DNA from: Paraspadella gotoi
Taxonomy: Eukaryota; Chaetognatha
Length of the DNA stretch: 64,000 nucleotides
NCBI GenBank assembly: GCA_051294375.1
Contig: CM119269.1
Location: 15,325,918-15,389,917 of the forward strand
Reading direction: 5' to 3'
Positions 20,148 through 36,713 of the stretch are shown piece after piece. Position 1 is the stretch's first letter. The number at the start of each line of letters is the position of its first letter. Made by a program: the position numbers and the translations under genes. The notes under the pieces were generated by a model that saw nothing but the letters and a program-made list of their open reading frames with translations, did no database searches and had not been told where the DNA came from.

Positions 20148-22469
20148 TCTTAAGCTCGCCAAAATTATGAAAAGAACAGAAAAAATACCAATAAAGCAAA
20201 TGACCAGACTTATAAAAGACTGGTCAATACAAAACGAGTCGGTTGAACACGATGACCTGAAAACAGAGAAAGCTCGGAAAAATACAGGCGATTATAACTT
20301 TTCCTCAATATGTATACAAGTATTATTATATATTATATATACATGGGGAATTATGTTTGAGAAAACAAAGTTTTTATTGTTTACAAACATTTTTTTTTCA
20401 AAAAACGACATGTTAAATTTGATTACTACGAGATAGACTTCGTTGTTAATGCCCCCTTTTATTATGAATTCGTATTTTTGTTCGTTACGAGAATAACTGC
20501 ATTTGATCAAGTATTTTTAACGTCGCTGTCTTATGGTCAGTCTTTTGACTGTTCCTTACCCAAAGGTATAAAAGAGACGTCTTACCTTAAAACTGTGAGG
20601 ATAACTTACCAATGATTTTGACAGTCGGTAACATTTAAAATATATCAATTTTCAATTGACTATTTTTTAATAAGTTTTTATTTTTTCATTTGAAGAAATA
20701 GCCTCCTTGTCGATTACTGCATGATTCATGTCTCACGCCCCATGTTTACGGCTTACGACAATAAATATTAAACTAAATTTATATTATTCAAATTGTTAGA
20801 AATAAATTAGCAAGTGAGAAGCTCTAGTAGCTCAGCATACTCACGCAGTATTACAGTAGAAATCCTGATGCAAATGAACATAACTGTTTGTCAACTCTGG
20901 ATTGGTTGAACGGAGGGAGGAGACATGATAGAGAAAGTATGACTATGAGAAATTGATGTCTGCCTGCACCTTTCCTCACCTGATTTTGGTTGAGAGAAAA
21001 TGGGCGCCCTGAAAGATATGGCAATTCAAAAATTGTTTATTTACAGTCTATAGTACCAGGGTGCCGATACCTATATGGAGTCTGATAAACACCTGTTACT
21101 TTGTTTAGTGAATTGTCAAGTCACCAATATCCTACATACAATAAAACAAATCATGGTTAAAAATATAAACGGTCCTCGAAACCATTTCGAAGTTGGAGGC
21201 AACTGCCAGACAGTAATTATCGAGTAGATGCTTTTGGATTCAGGGATAAATCCTTTGAGAAAATACTTACAAACAAATGGTCAATGCTCTCGCTTATACT
21301 CGCTGTATGAGCCCTTTCTTCCCACTCCTGCATCCAATGATGTAATTGTCTACTCTCGCATCTTCGTTTTTAAATCTTACTCTGATTGATTCTTTTAGTT
21401 TCTTCTTCTCCCTCTTATCTCTTATCTATCTTTTTTTACGAGAAGCCACACATGTGAAGTAGGCTCCTCGCGCGATCTGCTACCCTATACTGTGCTTCCC
21501 TATTTCTCCTCTGCTTCTCTCTCTTCACACCCATCCCATTTCACTGCTCATTCCTGCTCCTTCTTTATGTCTTGTGAATAAACCTATTTTATCTTTCTCT
21601 TTCCTCTCCTCTCTATCGTTTCCTCAATCAAATGTTTTTATCCATATAACACTATTAAAGTATCGCTGTGTCATGACAGCAAACTCCCACATCCCAATAG
21701 AACATACTCGCAAACTACTGTCGTGTGTCTATACGTAACCAAATCATCTCTGACGAGGTACATCGTGATGTATGCTGTGATTAAATCTCATTCTTATTTT
21801 ATATTTCCTGTCGTTATGTGTATCTAAACAGATCTATTCTTAAATTCAATATTTTTTTTACTCACCTTGATACTGGTTTCCAACTAACATTAATTTCTCT
21901 TTCATATAACTTCATGATCAATCTTATCTCAGTTCACTGCTGACTTTCCTATCTGTGACTTGCCTCCCACTGCTCGGATCTCGTACTCAGCATACATCCA
22001 AAACTACTTAATACTACAATTATTTCTTTATAACAATAATTGTTCTGATTAATCAAAAATAAACTAATCAAATAACATTTAAATATAATAACACTTTATT
22101 TGATGCATTAGAAATTAATGTTCATTAAAATTTGAAACAATAAAAACAACTTATAGGCTGAAAACCTTACTTCCGGTAAGGCCACGCCCTAGCATAACAA
22201 TATTTTTAAAATTAATAAAAAAAAAATAGGAGAAGAAACTTCTGGTGTTTTTTAACTTATATTGTCGAAAAATCCTCTATGTTAAGCATCATTAAACCTC
22301 TTCTTAGAAAATTATTATCATTTGCGCTATATTTTGCATCAGACTTGATCCACTTTGACGCTCTATTGGTTTCAGCAAAAACATTTTTGCTCAAACACAC
22401 TTTTAAAACGAATTTTAAATAAATAAATGGAAACCGGACCGATGAGAGCTAAGTATAGTTTTTGAGGCG

Positions 22470-22566
22470 TGGGGAACTCTACTATGCATTCTTAAATAAG
22501 ATAAAAATGCTGTAAGGTAGAGAGTTAGCGATTATGCATTCTTAAATAAGATAAAAATGCTGTGAC
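22470..22566. repeat. Tandem duplication of about 53 bp
   Basis: The block tatgcattcttaaataagataaaaatgctgt occurs twice (about 22479 and 22532), separated by aaggtagagagttagcga. The segment gtaaggtagagagttagcgattatgcatt also resembles 19240-19270 (gtaaagtaagagttagcgactatgcatt). On the minus strand both read like a branch-point plus pyrimidine tract before an acceptor. Confidence 0.75.
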
Positions 22567-22641
22567 CAATGCAGCAGTCAATACTGTCGGTGATGTAGGC
22601 AAGGACGTCGGCATTTGGCGGCTTAAATTCGCATCTCGGGG
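22567..22641 (-). CDS. Candidate 75-nt exon of an unidentified minus-strand gene
   Basis: Acceptor gtgcag and donor TTG|gtcaca flank a frame reading RCEFKPPNADVLAYITDSID then CCI. The codon variety and residue mix look coding, while its surroundings do not. The donor is weak (GTCACA). It may be part of the same gene as 19059-19224. A (GA)n tract lies 16 bases before the acceptor. Confidence 0.4.
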
Positions 22642-22651
22642 CTGCACGTGC

Positions 22652-22656
<5 letters not shown>

Positions 22657-22687
<31 letters not shown>
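22657..22687. repeat. (GA)n microsatellite
   Basis: About 15 GA units next to the candidate exon at 22567-22641. Confidence 0.9.
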
Positions 22688-22689
22688 AC

Positions 22690-24189
22690 AGAGCGTGATT
22701 TAAAATAACCCCCCTTTTTTCGTTTCTTCGTCAAAAGTGAAAATAGAGGCGCGGCTGTGAAAGCTTAATCACTTCCGTAAAAGCCGCGCTCTGCTTCTGA
22801 CTCTTTTAATTTATTTTATCAATAATATCGTTATTGAATTAATAACAGCGTTTTATATTTTTCTCTATACAGGCAGTTTCCTTTCTTTATATTATGTTTT
22901 ATAATATCGCGTCTTCTACTTTATTTATCGCTTGCCTCTTTTTTTTTTTCTTCCTCGTTTATTGAAAAATTGATTCGTATTTGGAGCGGAAGGAGGAAGA
23001 GAGGGAGGAGGGGGGGAGGGAGAAGGGGAAGAGAGGGAAAAGGGGGGAGGGAGAAGGGGAGGAAGAGAGGAGAGGGAGCAGGGGAAAAAAGCAGAGGATA
23101 TAAAAAAATAAAAGGGATGAGAGGAGTAAAGAAAAAAAAAGGAAAACGGAAAAGAAAGAACGAGAGAGAAAATGTGCGATAAGAAAATGTCCAATGGTGA
23201 AGAGCCAAATTGAGGAAAGAAAAAAATGGTGAAATTTCTGTCTAGTGAAGAGGAAGAGAGCGATGCGATCACGTGATAGAGTCAGGTGCGAGGCAGTGAG
23301 ATATACCTCGTTATTGAAAAAGGATTCGTGTTTGTGAGAGAGATTAGAGAAAGTGGGCACGGGTGGGTGAAGTAGTAGAGAGAGAATGAGGTGAAAGAAC
23401 CTAATGAATCGGAAATAATGAAACGAATGAAGTCGATGGAACGAATTGAAAAAAAAAAACAAGAAGGCCCGCTTTATTTTTCTTTTCTGAACATTAGTTT
23501 CAAACAATAATTATATATGTAACAATAGCGATATGCACATCGCATAATACGTGTTGTCTTTCAGTTGAATTTTTTATACAAGTATAAGAAATGTGCACGC
23601 GAAAAAATCGTTGGTGCAATACTTAACGACTAAATTTATGGTGTAATACTAAATCTACTAAATTGATTCAGTACGGCATACGGTAAAGACATTAGAAAAG
23701 CAACTAAAACACACAAACAAATAGATCGACTGATAGAAAGACGGATAGACCGAACTAAAGGTGAGTACTCGCAGCGCAACTAAAAATAAGATGAGTACGA
23801 AATAAATTGAAGAGAAGAGAAAAGTAGGAAGAGGAGGAACCAAAACGAAAAGGAGAGAACATGAGAAGAAAAGCTAAAAAGAGAAGAGCATAATCAAAAG
23901 GGTTGATAGAGTTTTTGGGAAGGGATCGGTACAGAGCGAAGATTATGAAATATTAAACAGAGGAGATGAAGAATAAAAGATTAAAAATGCGACAGGCGCG
24001 GCGGAATAAGAGAAAACAAAAGGCAAAAGAGAAAAATTGGAAAAATTATATACAAAGTATATAAAAAGTATTTGGTTCGCGTGAGCCCCACTCCGTGAGG
24101 TGAGAGCGAAAAAACATGGCGCCAAAAATAGAGAAAGGAGACGAGAAGAAAAGGAGAACAATGAAGCGAGGAGAGAAAGAGACTTAGCG

Positions 24190-24243
<54 letters not shown>

Positions 24244-24450
24244 CTGTAACGAGAAACATAATGAAATTTTGAGACAAGAAATGGAACTATGAAACGATGG
24301 AAGAAAGCAATTGGAGAGAAAATAAATAAAAAAGACAAATGATGAAATAGAGTCGCCAGGGAAAAAGAAAGAAATGAACTTAGGAAAGAGAGAATAAAAG
24401 GAATGAAAAACAGGATTAGAAATGGATTGAATGTAGTAAAGAAAGAGAGA
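22690..24450. other. No supported gene; purine-rich plus strand
   Basis: Strongly A/G-rich on the plus strand (pyrimidine-rich on the minus strand). This keeps several minus-strand frames open as Phe/Leu/Ser/Pro runs, for example at 22.9-23.5 kb and 23.9-24.3 kb. It includes (GA)n at 24198-24239. I see no splice-site-bounded exon. Confidence 0.55.
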
Positions 24451-24458
24451 AAGAAAAC

Positions 24459-24538
<80 letters not shown>

Positions 24539-24541
24539 AAA
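24450..24541. repeat. (GAAA)n tetranucleotide repeat
   Basis: About 20 GAAA units leading into the duplicated segment. A second array of the same unit is at 25384-25470 and includes one GAGA variant. Confidence 0.95.
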
Positions 24542-24870
24542 TAACATAAAGAGATTGAAATTAAAAGATTAAAAGAGAAAGAAAAAACGAGATAGTGAAG
24601 GATTGAAAAAAAGACCTAAAAAATCCTCAAAGAATGGAAAAGAACTATAATTAAAAAAATTTAAGGCGACAATTAACATAAAAATTAATATTANNNNNNN
24701 NNNGAAACAAAGAAAGAAAATAAAACAAAAGAGATTGAAATTAAAAGATTAAAAGAGAAAGAAAAAACTAGAGAGTGAAGGATTGAAAAAAAGACCTAAA
24801 AATTTTCAAAGAATGGAAAAGAAAAATTTAAGGCGACAATTAAAATAAAAATTAATATTAAAATAATAAT
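24531..24870. repeat. Direct duplication of about 165 bp across a 10-N gap
   Basis: 24531-24693 and 24704-24870 are nearly the same sequence (shared runs include gagattgaaattaaaagat and aaaaaagacctaaaaa), differing by scattered substitutions and small indels. The 10 N gap lies exactly between the two copies. This is the signature of two alleles or overlapping contig ends placed side by side. Confidence 0.85.
24694..24703. other. Assembly gap (10 N)
   Basis: Short run of N between two copies of the same sequence. Confidence 0.99.
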
Positions 24871-25383
24871 GAAATTTTTTTTGGCGAAAGCGATAGTAAA
24901 AACTACGAAGTTATTAATTTTGATATATGATGGTTTTTTTTCCGTGGGTTTTTAATCATCGGCGAGCGAGTTCTTTCCGCTCCGAAATCCTGCTCTCGCT
25001 CCAAGGTGAATTTGCGCCAATTTCCTTGAAATTAACATCTTTAATTTCATTTAGTTTTTTTTTTTTACTGTTATAAGACGATGTTAAACCAGGGCGTGGG
25101 TTAGTTAACCGAGTTAAAAAAAATACTGGTTGAAGAAAAAAAAGGGACGTTTATGGTCTTTAAGAGGAACAGATTTGTGAAAAAAATGAACAGTTACGTC
25201 TCTCTTTTACTTCAAAAAAGGTGTCAAAAATTGTTAGTTTAAAGTGAAGGCGAAGTATTGAATCCCAGAGTCGCGGGAGGATGAAAAGAAAAATGTCTCC
25301 AGCTTATAATCACAGTGGAAGGATGGGAAATTATGTTTATGACAAGAAAAACATATCAACTGTAATTAACAATAATTTTGAAA

Positions 25384-25387
25384 AGGA

Positions 25388-25423
<36 letters not shown>

Positions 25424-25424
25424 G

Positions 25425-25470
<46 letters not shown>
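25384..25470. repeat. (GAAA)n tetranucleotide repeat
   Basis: About 21 units. Open frames through it encode Lys-Glu or Phe-Leu-Ser repeats. Confidence 0.95.
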
Positions 25471-25471
<1 letters not shown>

Positions 25472-25702
25472 GATAATAAAGAAAAAAAAGAAACAAAGAA
25501 AAACGAAAGATAGAAGAATAGAAAGAGATAAAAAATAACTGAGAAAGAAAAAACATGATAGAAAGATTTTAAACGTGAAAAAGAAAAAGAAAGAAAAATT
25601 GTCGAAAAAACGAGTTGAATGAGAATCGAGATGAAGGCGCCAAAACAGCGGGAAATGAGTAAGAGAGAATCCAATATTTATAACCGAGAATGAGAGATTA
25701 CT

Positions 25703-29621
<3,919 letters not shown>

Positions 29622-31844
29622 CGTTATCTCGACTTCTAATAATATTCTTTAGTATATCTTAACACAAGGGTGAATCTGGCGAATCTGGTGAATCTGAAGT
29701 CCATTTCGAGCGAATTCACAGAAATCCATTTGATCCTCGCTCGAAGTCAATCATCACCGAGAAATCGATTAGGATTTTGTCAGACTCACGTTCCATTTTT
29801 TTCTCTGCCATTTTTCCATTTGTCAAATTTTTATATTCGCCTTGTATACCTTCGCTCTCATTTTTACGTAGACACAAAGTTGTCAAAGTTTAGATTCATC
29901 ACAGTTTGACAAATCTATTGAATTAGCTTGGTTCTCGAGCCGCGTCGAAACGTTCTACTGATGATAAAAAACAAATGGTAAAAAAAAATTATCAAATAAA
30001 TGTTCCTCATCTCAGCTTCAATCGAGTTTTCCATTTAAGCAATTAAACAATTAAGCCACCGGCGCATAATAAGAAGACTTTTCTTATTTTCTATGCGCGT
30101 TCGCTTTCGACTTTCTTCGAATTCATTTCGTTCGTAGCTGAGAAACATTATAATCCAATTGGAAACATTTACTTTTTTTTTCAAAGTCATGCTAAAAAAT
30201 AATATTTTTGTAAAAAATTGGTTTCAAGTTCTGCCGTCGTCGCCACGCCTTGGATGAAGAAACAGTAGTCTGTCTTTTCTTTGTGTTTATTCTTTTCTTT
30301 TTCTTTCTTTCTTTCCCTTCTCCCTTCTTCCTCTCATCCACCCCTTTTCTTTTTCTCTTTCCCGTATCATCTCTCCACAGTCTGCACCCCCCTCGAAGTT
30401 TGATTTTCTCTGCTGATTTTTTTAATCTCTTAATTTATTTTGTCAAAGTATCAAAACTTTTCTTGAGAATCTCTTCTCCTCTCATTACGAGAGTTTTTGA
30501 GTCTGGAACTCAAGTAGATGATGACGTCATCGGATTTTAAGGTTTTCGGTTTGAGAGTGGAAAAATTCTACTGAAAGTTAATGGAATGATTATTTATTGA
30601 TTTTATAATTACTAAAAATCATTGAAACAACTGAAAGCTTTTGCTTGAGCGCGATTTAACTTGTTTTGATCGATCGGTCTATTTTGATGACATGACCACA
30701 AGAAAAATTTGGAATGGTCATCATTTTTAGCCAAACAAGAAGAACATGTTTTGAAGGATTTTCTATAATTAACTTCGGATGTTATTTTTCATCTTTGCGA
30801 TGCAATACCGCTTTAATATCGCTCTTTTTCTCACAAAAAAAAAAGAACAATAGCATTTGCCAGAATCGATTATCTTTTCTCGGCCGATGATTTCTCCCTT
30901 TCGCCGTTTGGTTCGTATTATATTCTGCGTCCCAAGTATTGAATCTTGTCAAATAAAATTCTTTTGCTTTTTTTTTTTTTTTTTAAATCGAGGCTCCGTT
31001 AAATAACTGAGGGCGGTTGTGCAAATTAATCTTGATGCGCAAAGAACTTTTTCAGCGTTTATTGCAAAAATATCCCTCCGAACCCGAATCTTCCATTCAT
31101 CAAACGCATCTGGATTTTGGGTAAATTTTTTTTTTCTTTTAAATTTTTAAAACGCGGGTTAAAATCGAAAATAAAAAAGAAAACGAAAGAAAAAAAACTT
31201 GTTTTTTGATCCGAAATAAAAAAAAATTTGATGTTGAAGGAAAACCGATGCCGCTAACGAATTGATTGCCAGTTGGAGTTTCAGAGACTCGGTTCAGTCT
31301 TTGTGAGGTCCCCCCCCCAGCGCTGCAAATATCCCGGCACCGAGAACGCCTTCCTTGAAACCCTTAGCCCTGTCTCGGTAAAGGTCCGTGGAAGAAAAAG
31401 AAACTAGGCTGGAAGATTTTTTTTTTCCTTTTTAATTTTGTAATTTTTTTTTCAAAGTCAATATTTAATTGACATTTTAAACTTTCGTCGTGAAGTTTGT
31501 TTTTTTCTCCGTTAGGTTCCTATCCCTTTGTTTAAATATTTTCGCTCTCATCAAATATTCTCCAACTTCTAAGGTCGATATTTTCATAATTTTTTGTGGT
31601 CATGATTTTTTTTTGATGTTTATCCCTGGGCACCACATTAAATCCGCCCCCTCGATCGAGGCGATCTCCCCGTGTCGGATCGACCTTCGGACCCAAAGTC
31701 GCGAAATCGATCCTACACAAGCATACATAATATTATTTGAAAGATCAACTGGTATTAGTAGTCTAGAGTTTTTTATTTATACTTTAAAACAAAGAACAAT
31801 GACGAAACGACATCGAATTTTTCTCCGCGATTCTTCTCACGTTT

Positions 31845-31990
31845 ACCCTTCAGAATTCACCTCCTCCCCTTCAGAATTTACCCCCTCCCCTTCAGAATTT
31901 ACCCCCTCCCCTTCAGAATTCACCCCCTCCCTTTAGAATTCATCCCCTCCCCTTCATAATTCACCCCTCCCTTTCAAAATTCTCCCCCTA
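31845..31990. repeat. 21-bp minisatellite, about 7 units
   Basis: Tandem units of the form ttcagaatttaccccctcccc, decaying toward the 3' end (ttcataattcacccctccct). On the plus strand it encodes a Ser-Pro-Ser-Glu-Phe-Thr heptapeptide repeat in one open frame (31490-31936) that has no other coding sign. Confidence 0.9.
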
Positions 31991-32123
31991 CACTCCTGGC
32001 TTCTCCCTCCTTTTATTTTAGACCCTTAATTTGGCTCCGAATTCTTTTCGTTTGAATCTGTGGAATTTTCTAATGACAAAAGGAGAACCAATCGGGAAAG
32101 GCGTGTTGGAATGAGTGTGACAC

Positions 32124-32126
<3 letters not shown>

Positions 32127-32197
<71 letters not shown>

Positions 32198-32209
32198 AGA
32201 GAGAGAAAA
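32127..32209. repeat. (GA)n microsatellite
   Basis: About 40 GA units with two single-base interruptions. Similar tracts follow at 32720-32794 and 33353-33391. Confidence 0.95.
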
Positions 32210-32741
32210 TTATTTGAGAAGAAAAAAAAGAAAAGAGAGTGCGCGGGGAAACATAATTAAGGTCGGAAATTAGAAAAAAAGATGATTTGGGAGAATGGAA
32301 TATTTTGAGAGCGACAGAGACTGAGAGAGATAGACAAAGAGAGAAAGACGGAGATAGTAAACGCACTGTTTCAGCTCTAAAACTAGATAAGATCCTATCC
32401 GTATTCTCTCACCCTTTTAGTACAACGGTTGGCGCGACTTCAGTGCGTTAATGGCTGAGGAGACAGTTTTCTGTCAGCTGGTGGAAGAATTGTGGGCGAC
32501 TGGGAGATAGACGTACAAAAGGGAGATGGAGGGGGAAAGAGGGGGGGGGAGAAGGAAATGCGGATTGCGGAATGGAACCAACGACGACGACAATGACGAC
32601 GACGACGACGACGACTCGAGGAAATGGGGACAGTTGGTGTGAGGCTCGTCGTTTGTGAGCGTATGCTCACAAGCTCAATTCCTTGGCTCTCAAGCCAAAG
32701 GAAATTAGCGCCTCCGAGGAGAGAGAGAGAGAGAGAGAAGA

Positions 32742-32796
<55 letters not shown>

Positions 32797-33349
32797 CAGA
32801 GCAAAAAAAAATCGTTGGCATCTCCTCGTTAAAAATTCCTTTCAACTGATTCCCAAAGCGCAATTCAAATTTATTCTTTTCCGCGACGACGAGTAGAATG
32901 GCGAGGAAGCGAATTTTATTGAATCCTTACGGATATAAATTCGTTAAACTCCTTTTTAATTTTCTCTCTCTCTCTCTCTCAGACGGAATTGTTTTTTTCT
33001 CTTCCCCTTAATTCCATTTTCTCCGCCTCTTTTTTTTTTTTGATTTCTGACCCGCCTTATGCCGACATGACAGAGACGCTTTGTCAAGATCTGAACCATA
33101 GACGCGCAAAAACGGATTTTATTTTTGTTGTCTCGTGTGAAAAGCGAAATGTCCAGATTTTTTAATTTGAAAAAAAAAGAGTTGGATTTCGAATGGCTAT
33201 TTAAATTGATAAAGGATTTTTTATTTGCGGAAAATATCGAGGAATTAAAAACGTGAACAAACGTTCATTAACGATTTATCGATGGATAAACGTTGAATGA
33301 CCATCGAACGCTATAAGTTTTTAATTTAGCGCGTCGTTAAAGAGTATCC

Positions 33350-33393
<44 letters not shown>

Positions 33394-36300
33394 TGAAGCT
33401 TAAAATAAATGTAACTGAATTTCTGAAACGGAAAAAGAAAAAAACAATTTAAACGAGAGAGAGAGAGACAACGAGAGAGAGGGAAAGGAAGAGAAAGCGA
33501 AAGACAGAGAGAGAAAAGGAAAGATAAAGAAACTGAAAATTGGCATTTGCGATGAACAAGAAGCAAAATGATGGGTTTAGTTTGTGTGTGAAAAACTGAA
33601 TGAGAGACTTAATTTTCGATCGCGTATCGTTTGTCGTCGTCGTCGTCGATCGATCAATCAGCAACTTCCTTCTCTGCCGATCATCTTTTACTAAATACTT
33701 GATTTTGGTTCTCTTTTCCGAGTGTCTTAAAAAAAGGTTTAGAACGAACGGATATAAAAGTGTAATAAACTTGCATCTAAACTTTGTCATCAGCCTTGTG
33801 ATTTTAGTCAGTGACCTTGCACTATATGCTATAAACTACACTAATGCGTGATAAAATGATGTTGACAAACCATGACGCCGGAAATAATTTTCTTTCCGAT
33901 TCAAAGTCAATTTAAAACGTGGGGAAAAAACTTGCATCTCGTTATTTACTGTTCACAATTTAATAGTATCGTGCACCTTGTCGTACGTTGCTCTATGTTT
34001 TAAACCGTTCCATGACTTAGTTAGAAATGACCGTTAAAAAAACAAAACAAAAAAACAAAAAAACCGTTTCGTCGAAGCGAGCACGAAACAGAAATTCATC
34101 GTCCAGAAAAACAGACGGGAGTAAACAAGAAATGTTTTTTTCTTGTGGTTAACGAATCTTTAGTCGGTTCGTCGATGTCATCTTTTCGCGTTAAAGTCAG
34201 TTGCCAACACTTTTTCTCTTTCGTTTCTTTAGCGCCTTTGTCAGTTGATGTAATCTCGATGTTCGGTCAATCTGTTCCTTCCTTGACGACTCGGCCACAG
34301 CATAGGTAAAGAATTAGTGATTGAATGAGGGAATGAATGAATGACTGGAGTTGCGAGCGAATGAGAGAAAAAAAAGGAAGCGTTTTTTTTTGTTCCCCAA
34401 AAACTTTCAAGCGAAAAAAAAAAAGAATGACATGGTATCTGCTTTGCCCAGCTGAGGGAAACTCAGCCATCCTGATCCTCTCCCTAAAACTTCATTCTTT
34501 AATCTCTCGTCCAGAATTCTCCGTCTTGTAACTTTGAGATCGATTCTGCTGTCAGACTCCATCTTAACCGATTTGAGTGACATACCGGCGAAATGTAAAA
34601 ATCATAATGAAATGAATCAAGACTTTTTAGATCTTCTCAAGCGTAAGTCGAATGCAATTCTAAATGTAAAAATCTAAAGTAAAATTCAGAAATATTGTCG
34701 TCAGAATCTTTAATACTTATAACATTTTATACGGGATAACGTGACTATTAAGGTGAGCCTTCGTGTCAAAGTCCATAAGCAAAGATTATCTCCTAAAAAT
34801 CGAACCCAAAAAAAAGGGCTTTTCTGCACTGGAGGAGCGCTAATATATATTTATTATTTATTTCATAACATCAAAACAAAACAAAAAATACAGTAGTAAA
34901 AACCAAGCTAAATGCTTGTCGAACGAAACCACCATGACCCCATGGCCCGCGCCCAAACAAAACGCGGTCCGCCTCTTTTTTGCTTTTGCTTACGACTTAT
35001 AGTTCGAGCAGGGGACTGGGGACAGGAGACCGGGGAAGCGGGGACGAGGAAGGGAGAGAGAGAAGGGAGAGGTGGTCGATCGGATCCCTTTTTAAATTCT
35101 CACCGGAAAAAAAATCGTAACGAGAAAAAAAAAACTTAAATAAGGCTTCGCTTCCCCGGGAAGCCAAAGGAGGGCGTTTAAAACTAGCTAACAATGCTAT
35201 TTTGAGCTGAAGCCACGTCATTCAACGTCAAAATGAGTTTACGAATCACTTCTCGATGGATATCGCCTGCGCGAGATAAAGTGTTTTAAATTCAGTTGCG
35301 AGTTTATAATAATTTTATACTAATCTACGACCGAATGGCAAAAATTATATTTTGTTTATGTAGCCATAAATGGTATATTTCGGAAAAAATTAAGTCACTT
35401 TATCCAGAGACGAGGACCGCGGCGAAGAATTCAAAGACATACTAAAGACGCTTCGAATTTCAGATAATACGTAGCGTACAAGCGGATTAGTCGTCTCGGT
35501 CGAGTCGTTTCCGAAACAAAACTATGATAAACATTTTATGTAAAATAGTTAACCCCAAAGTCAAAAATAAATTGATCTGATTTCGCGTGATATGTTGCAT
35601 GTAATAAAATTGATCGATCCTCGAAATAGTTTATCACAACAACAACAACCACCTTCGAACGCGAGATAAACGTTCGCATCGTTAAGGAGAAATGAATCGC
35701 AGAACTTGGAAGGACATTGCAGGTCGTCAAGGGTAAATCTTTCTGAAAAGCCTTTTACAACACGTTCGGAACAATCTTCACCTTCAGAGATGGATCATTT
35801 TCAACTGCACTATTTACGGGAAATGCTGTAGCATAATTTTTTAAACGAAATTGCATTGTATCTTTAGAATCAAGAATCGAGATGCAGTCCGAGCACCTTC
35901 TTCGTTTTCGATATCAACTTCTCCCTAACCCCCTCCCCACACCACCCATTTGCCGAACGTCAAAGTCATCTTCCGACCTCGTTATCTACTTCCACCTCCT
36001 CCTCATCTGAGACAAGGACGAAGCCTCCCCGGGAGAGCCAATCGATGTTTGTCAACCGGAATGAAAGCGAAGACAGGTCGCGCAAGGAAAGCGTTAATTC
36101 CGTGCCCTTCCCGGTTTTCGAAAAAAAGTAAGTTTTATGAAAAAGATTTCGATGCATTTCCAACCGTGCAGTTTCCTTGGAAATACTAGCCTCTATTTTG
36201 CAGGAAATAAAGCCAAGTTCCACTGTAAGTCAGTGGACCGTAAAGGTTATGGAACTAATTTTTTTTTCTTTCAGATTTAAGCCGCTAAGCGTCGTTGAGC

Positions 36301-36490
36301 CTGGGAAACGCTCCAGGAAAAACAAAAGGCACGCTGTCAAAACACTACCAACTGAAAGTATTTAAAGTTAGTATATTTTATAAACGGCATCGCAACAAGT
36401 TCACTTATACAATCTAAAAAAACTAATATTTTCTAACTATACTAAACCCTAAAATCTAAATAAACAAATTAACCAAATATCGGATCTGAT

Positions 36491-36496
36491 TTTATT
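36491..36496 (-). promoter_or_regulatory. Candidate polyadenylation signal of NUP155
   Basis: AATAAA on the minus strand, about 220 bases beyond the NUP155 stop codon (36714-36716). This is a normal distance for a short animal 3' UTR. Other AATAAA matches are common in AT-rich DNA, so this is only a position-based call. Confidence 0.4.
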
Positions 36497-36713
36497 TTCA
36501 TAAACAAAAAAATGGACGCTCGATAGGCGACACCGAATTAAAAACGAGAAGAAACGACGCCGAGGCGGCGTTTTCAAAAAAGGAATGGCACACGCGGAAT
36601 GAGTTCGTGAAAAATGAGTCGTTCGTATCGATTCTTGGCACGAAAAGGTCTAAAAACAAAAGGTTTTTATAAGGTCTCATGAGTTAACTTTAGGATTTCT
36701 TCTCTTCAGGGGG

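Larger units (their letters stand above)
19225..22566. other. No supported gene; AT-rich, contains one small inverted-repeat element
   Basis: The stretch has low complexity and AT-rich sequence. The longest open frame (20167-20436, plus strand) shows no codon bias or domain. It contains the element at 19858-20147 and the duplicated segment near 22.5 kb, both listed separately. Confidence 0.55.
29622..36490. other. No supported gene; mixed unique, poly-T and microsatellite DNA
   Basis: Holds the 21-bp minisatellite at 31845-31990, GA tracts at 32127-32209, 32720-32794 and 33353-33391, and poly-T runs. A minus-strand reading at 35975-36065 (LTNIDWLSRGGFVLVSDEEE) has plausible residues and an acidic tail. 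It lacks a clear splice frame, so I do not call it a gene. Confidence 0.5.

Noticed and set aside
20167-20436. 89-residue Lys/Asn/Ile-rich plus-strand frame
   Set aside because: Residue use is what AT-rich noncoding DNA gives. No upstream signal and no recognisable motif.
30000-31300. Search for tRNA or rRNA genes and CRISPR-like arrays over the window
   Set aside because: No cloverleaf with intact A and B boxes and no regularly spaced unique-spacer array was seen. The regular repeats present are microsatellites and minisatellites.
31490-31936. 148-residue plus-strand frame with SEFTPSP repeats
   Set aside because: The repeat part is the 21-bp minisatellite and the upstream part is ordinary poly-T-rich DNA without a coding signal.
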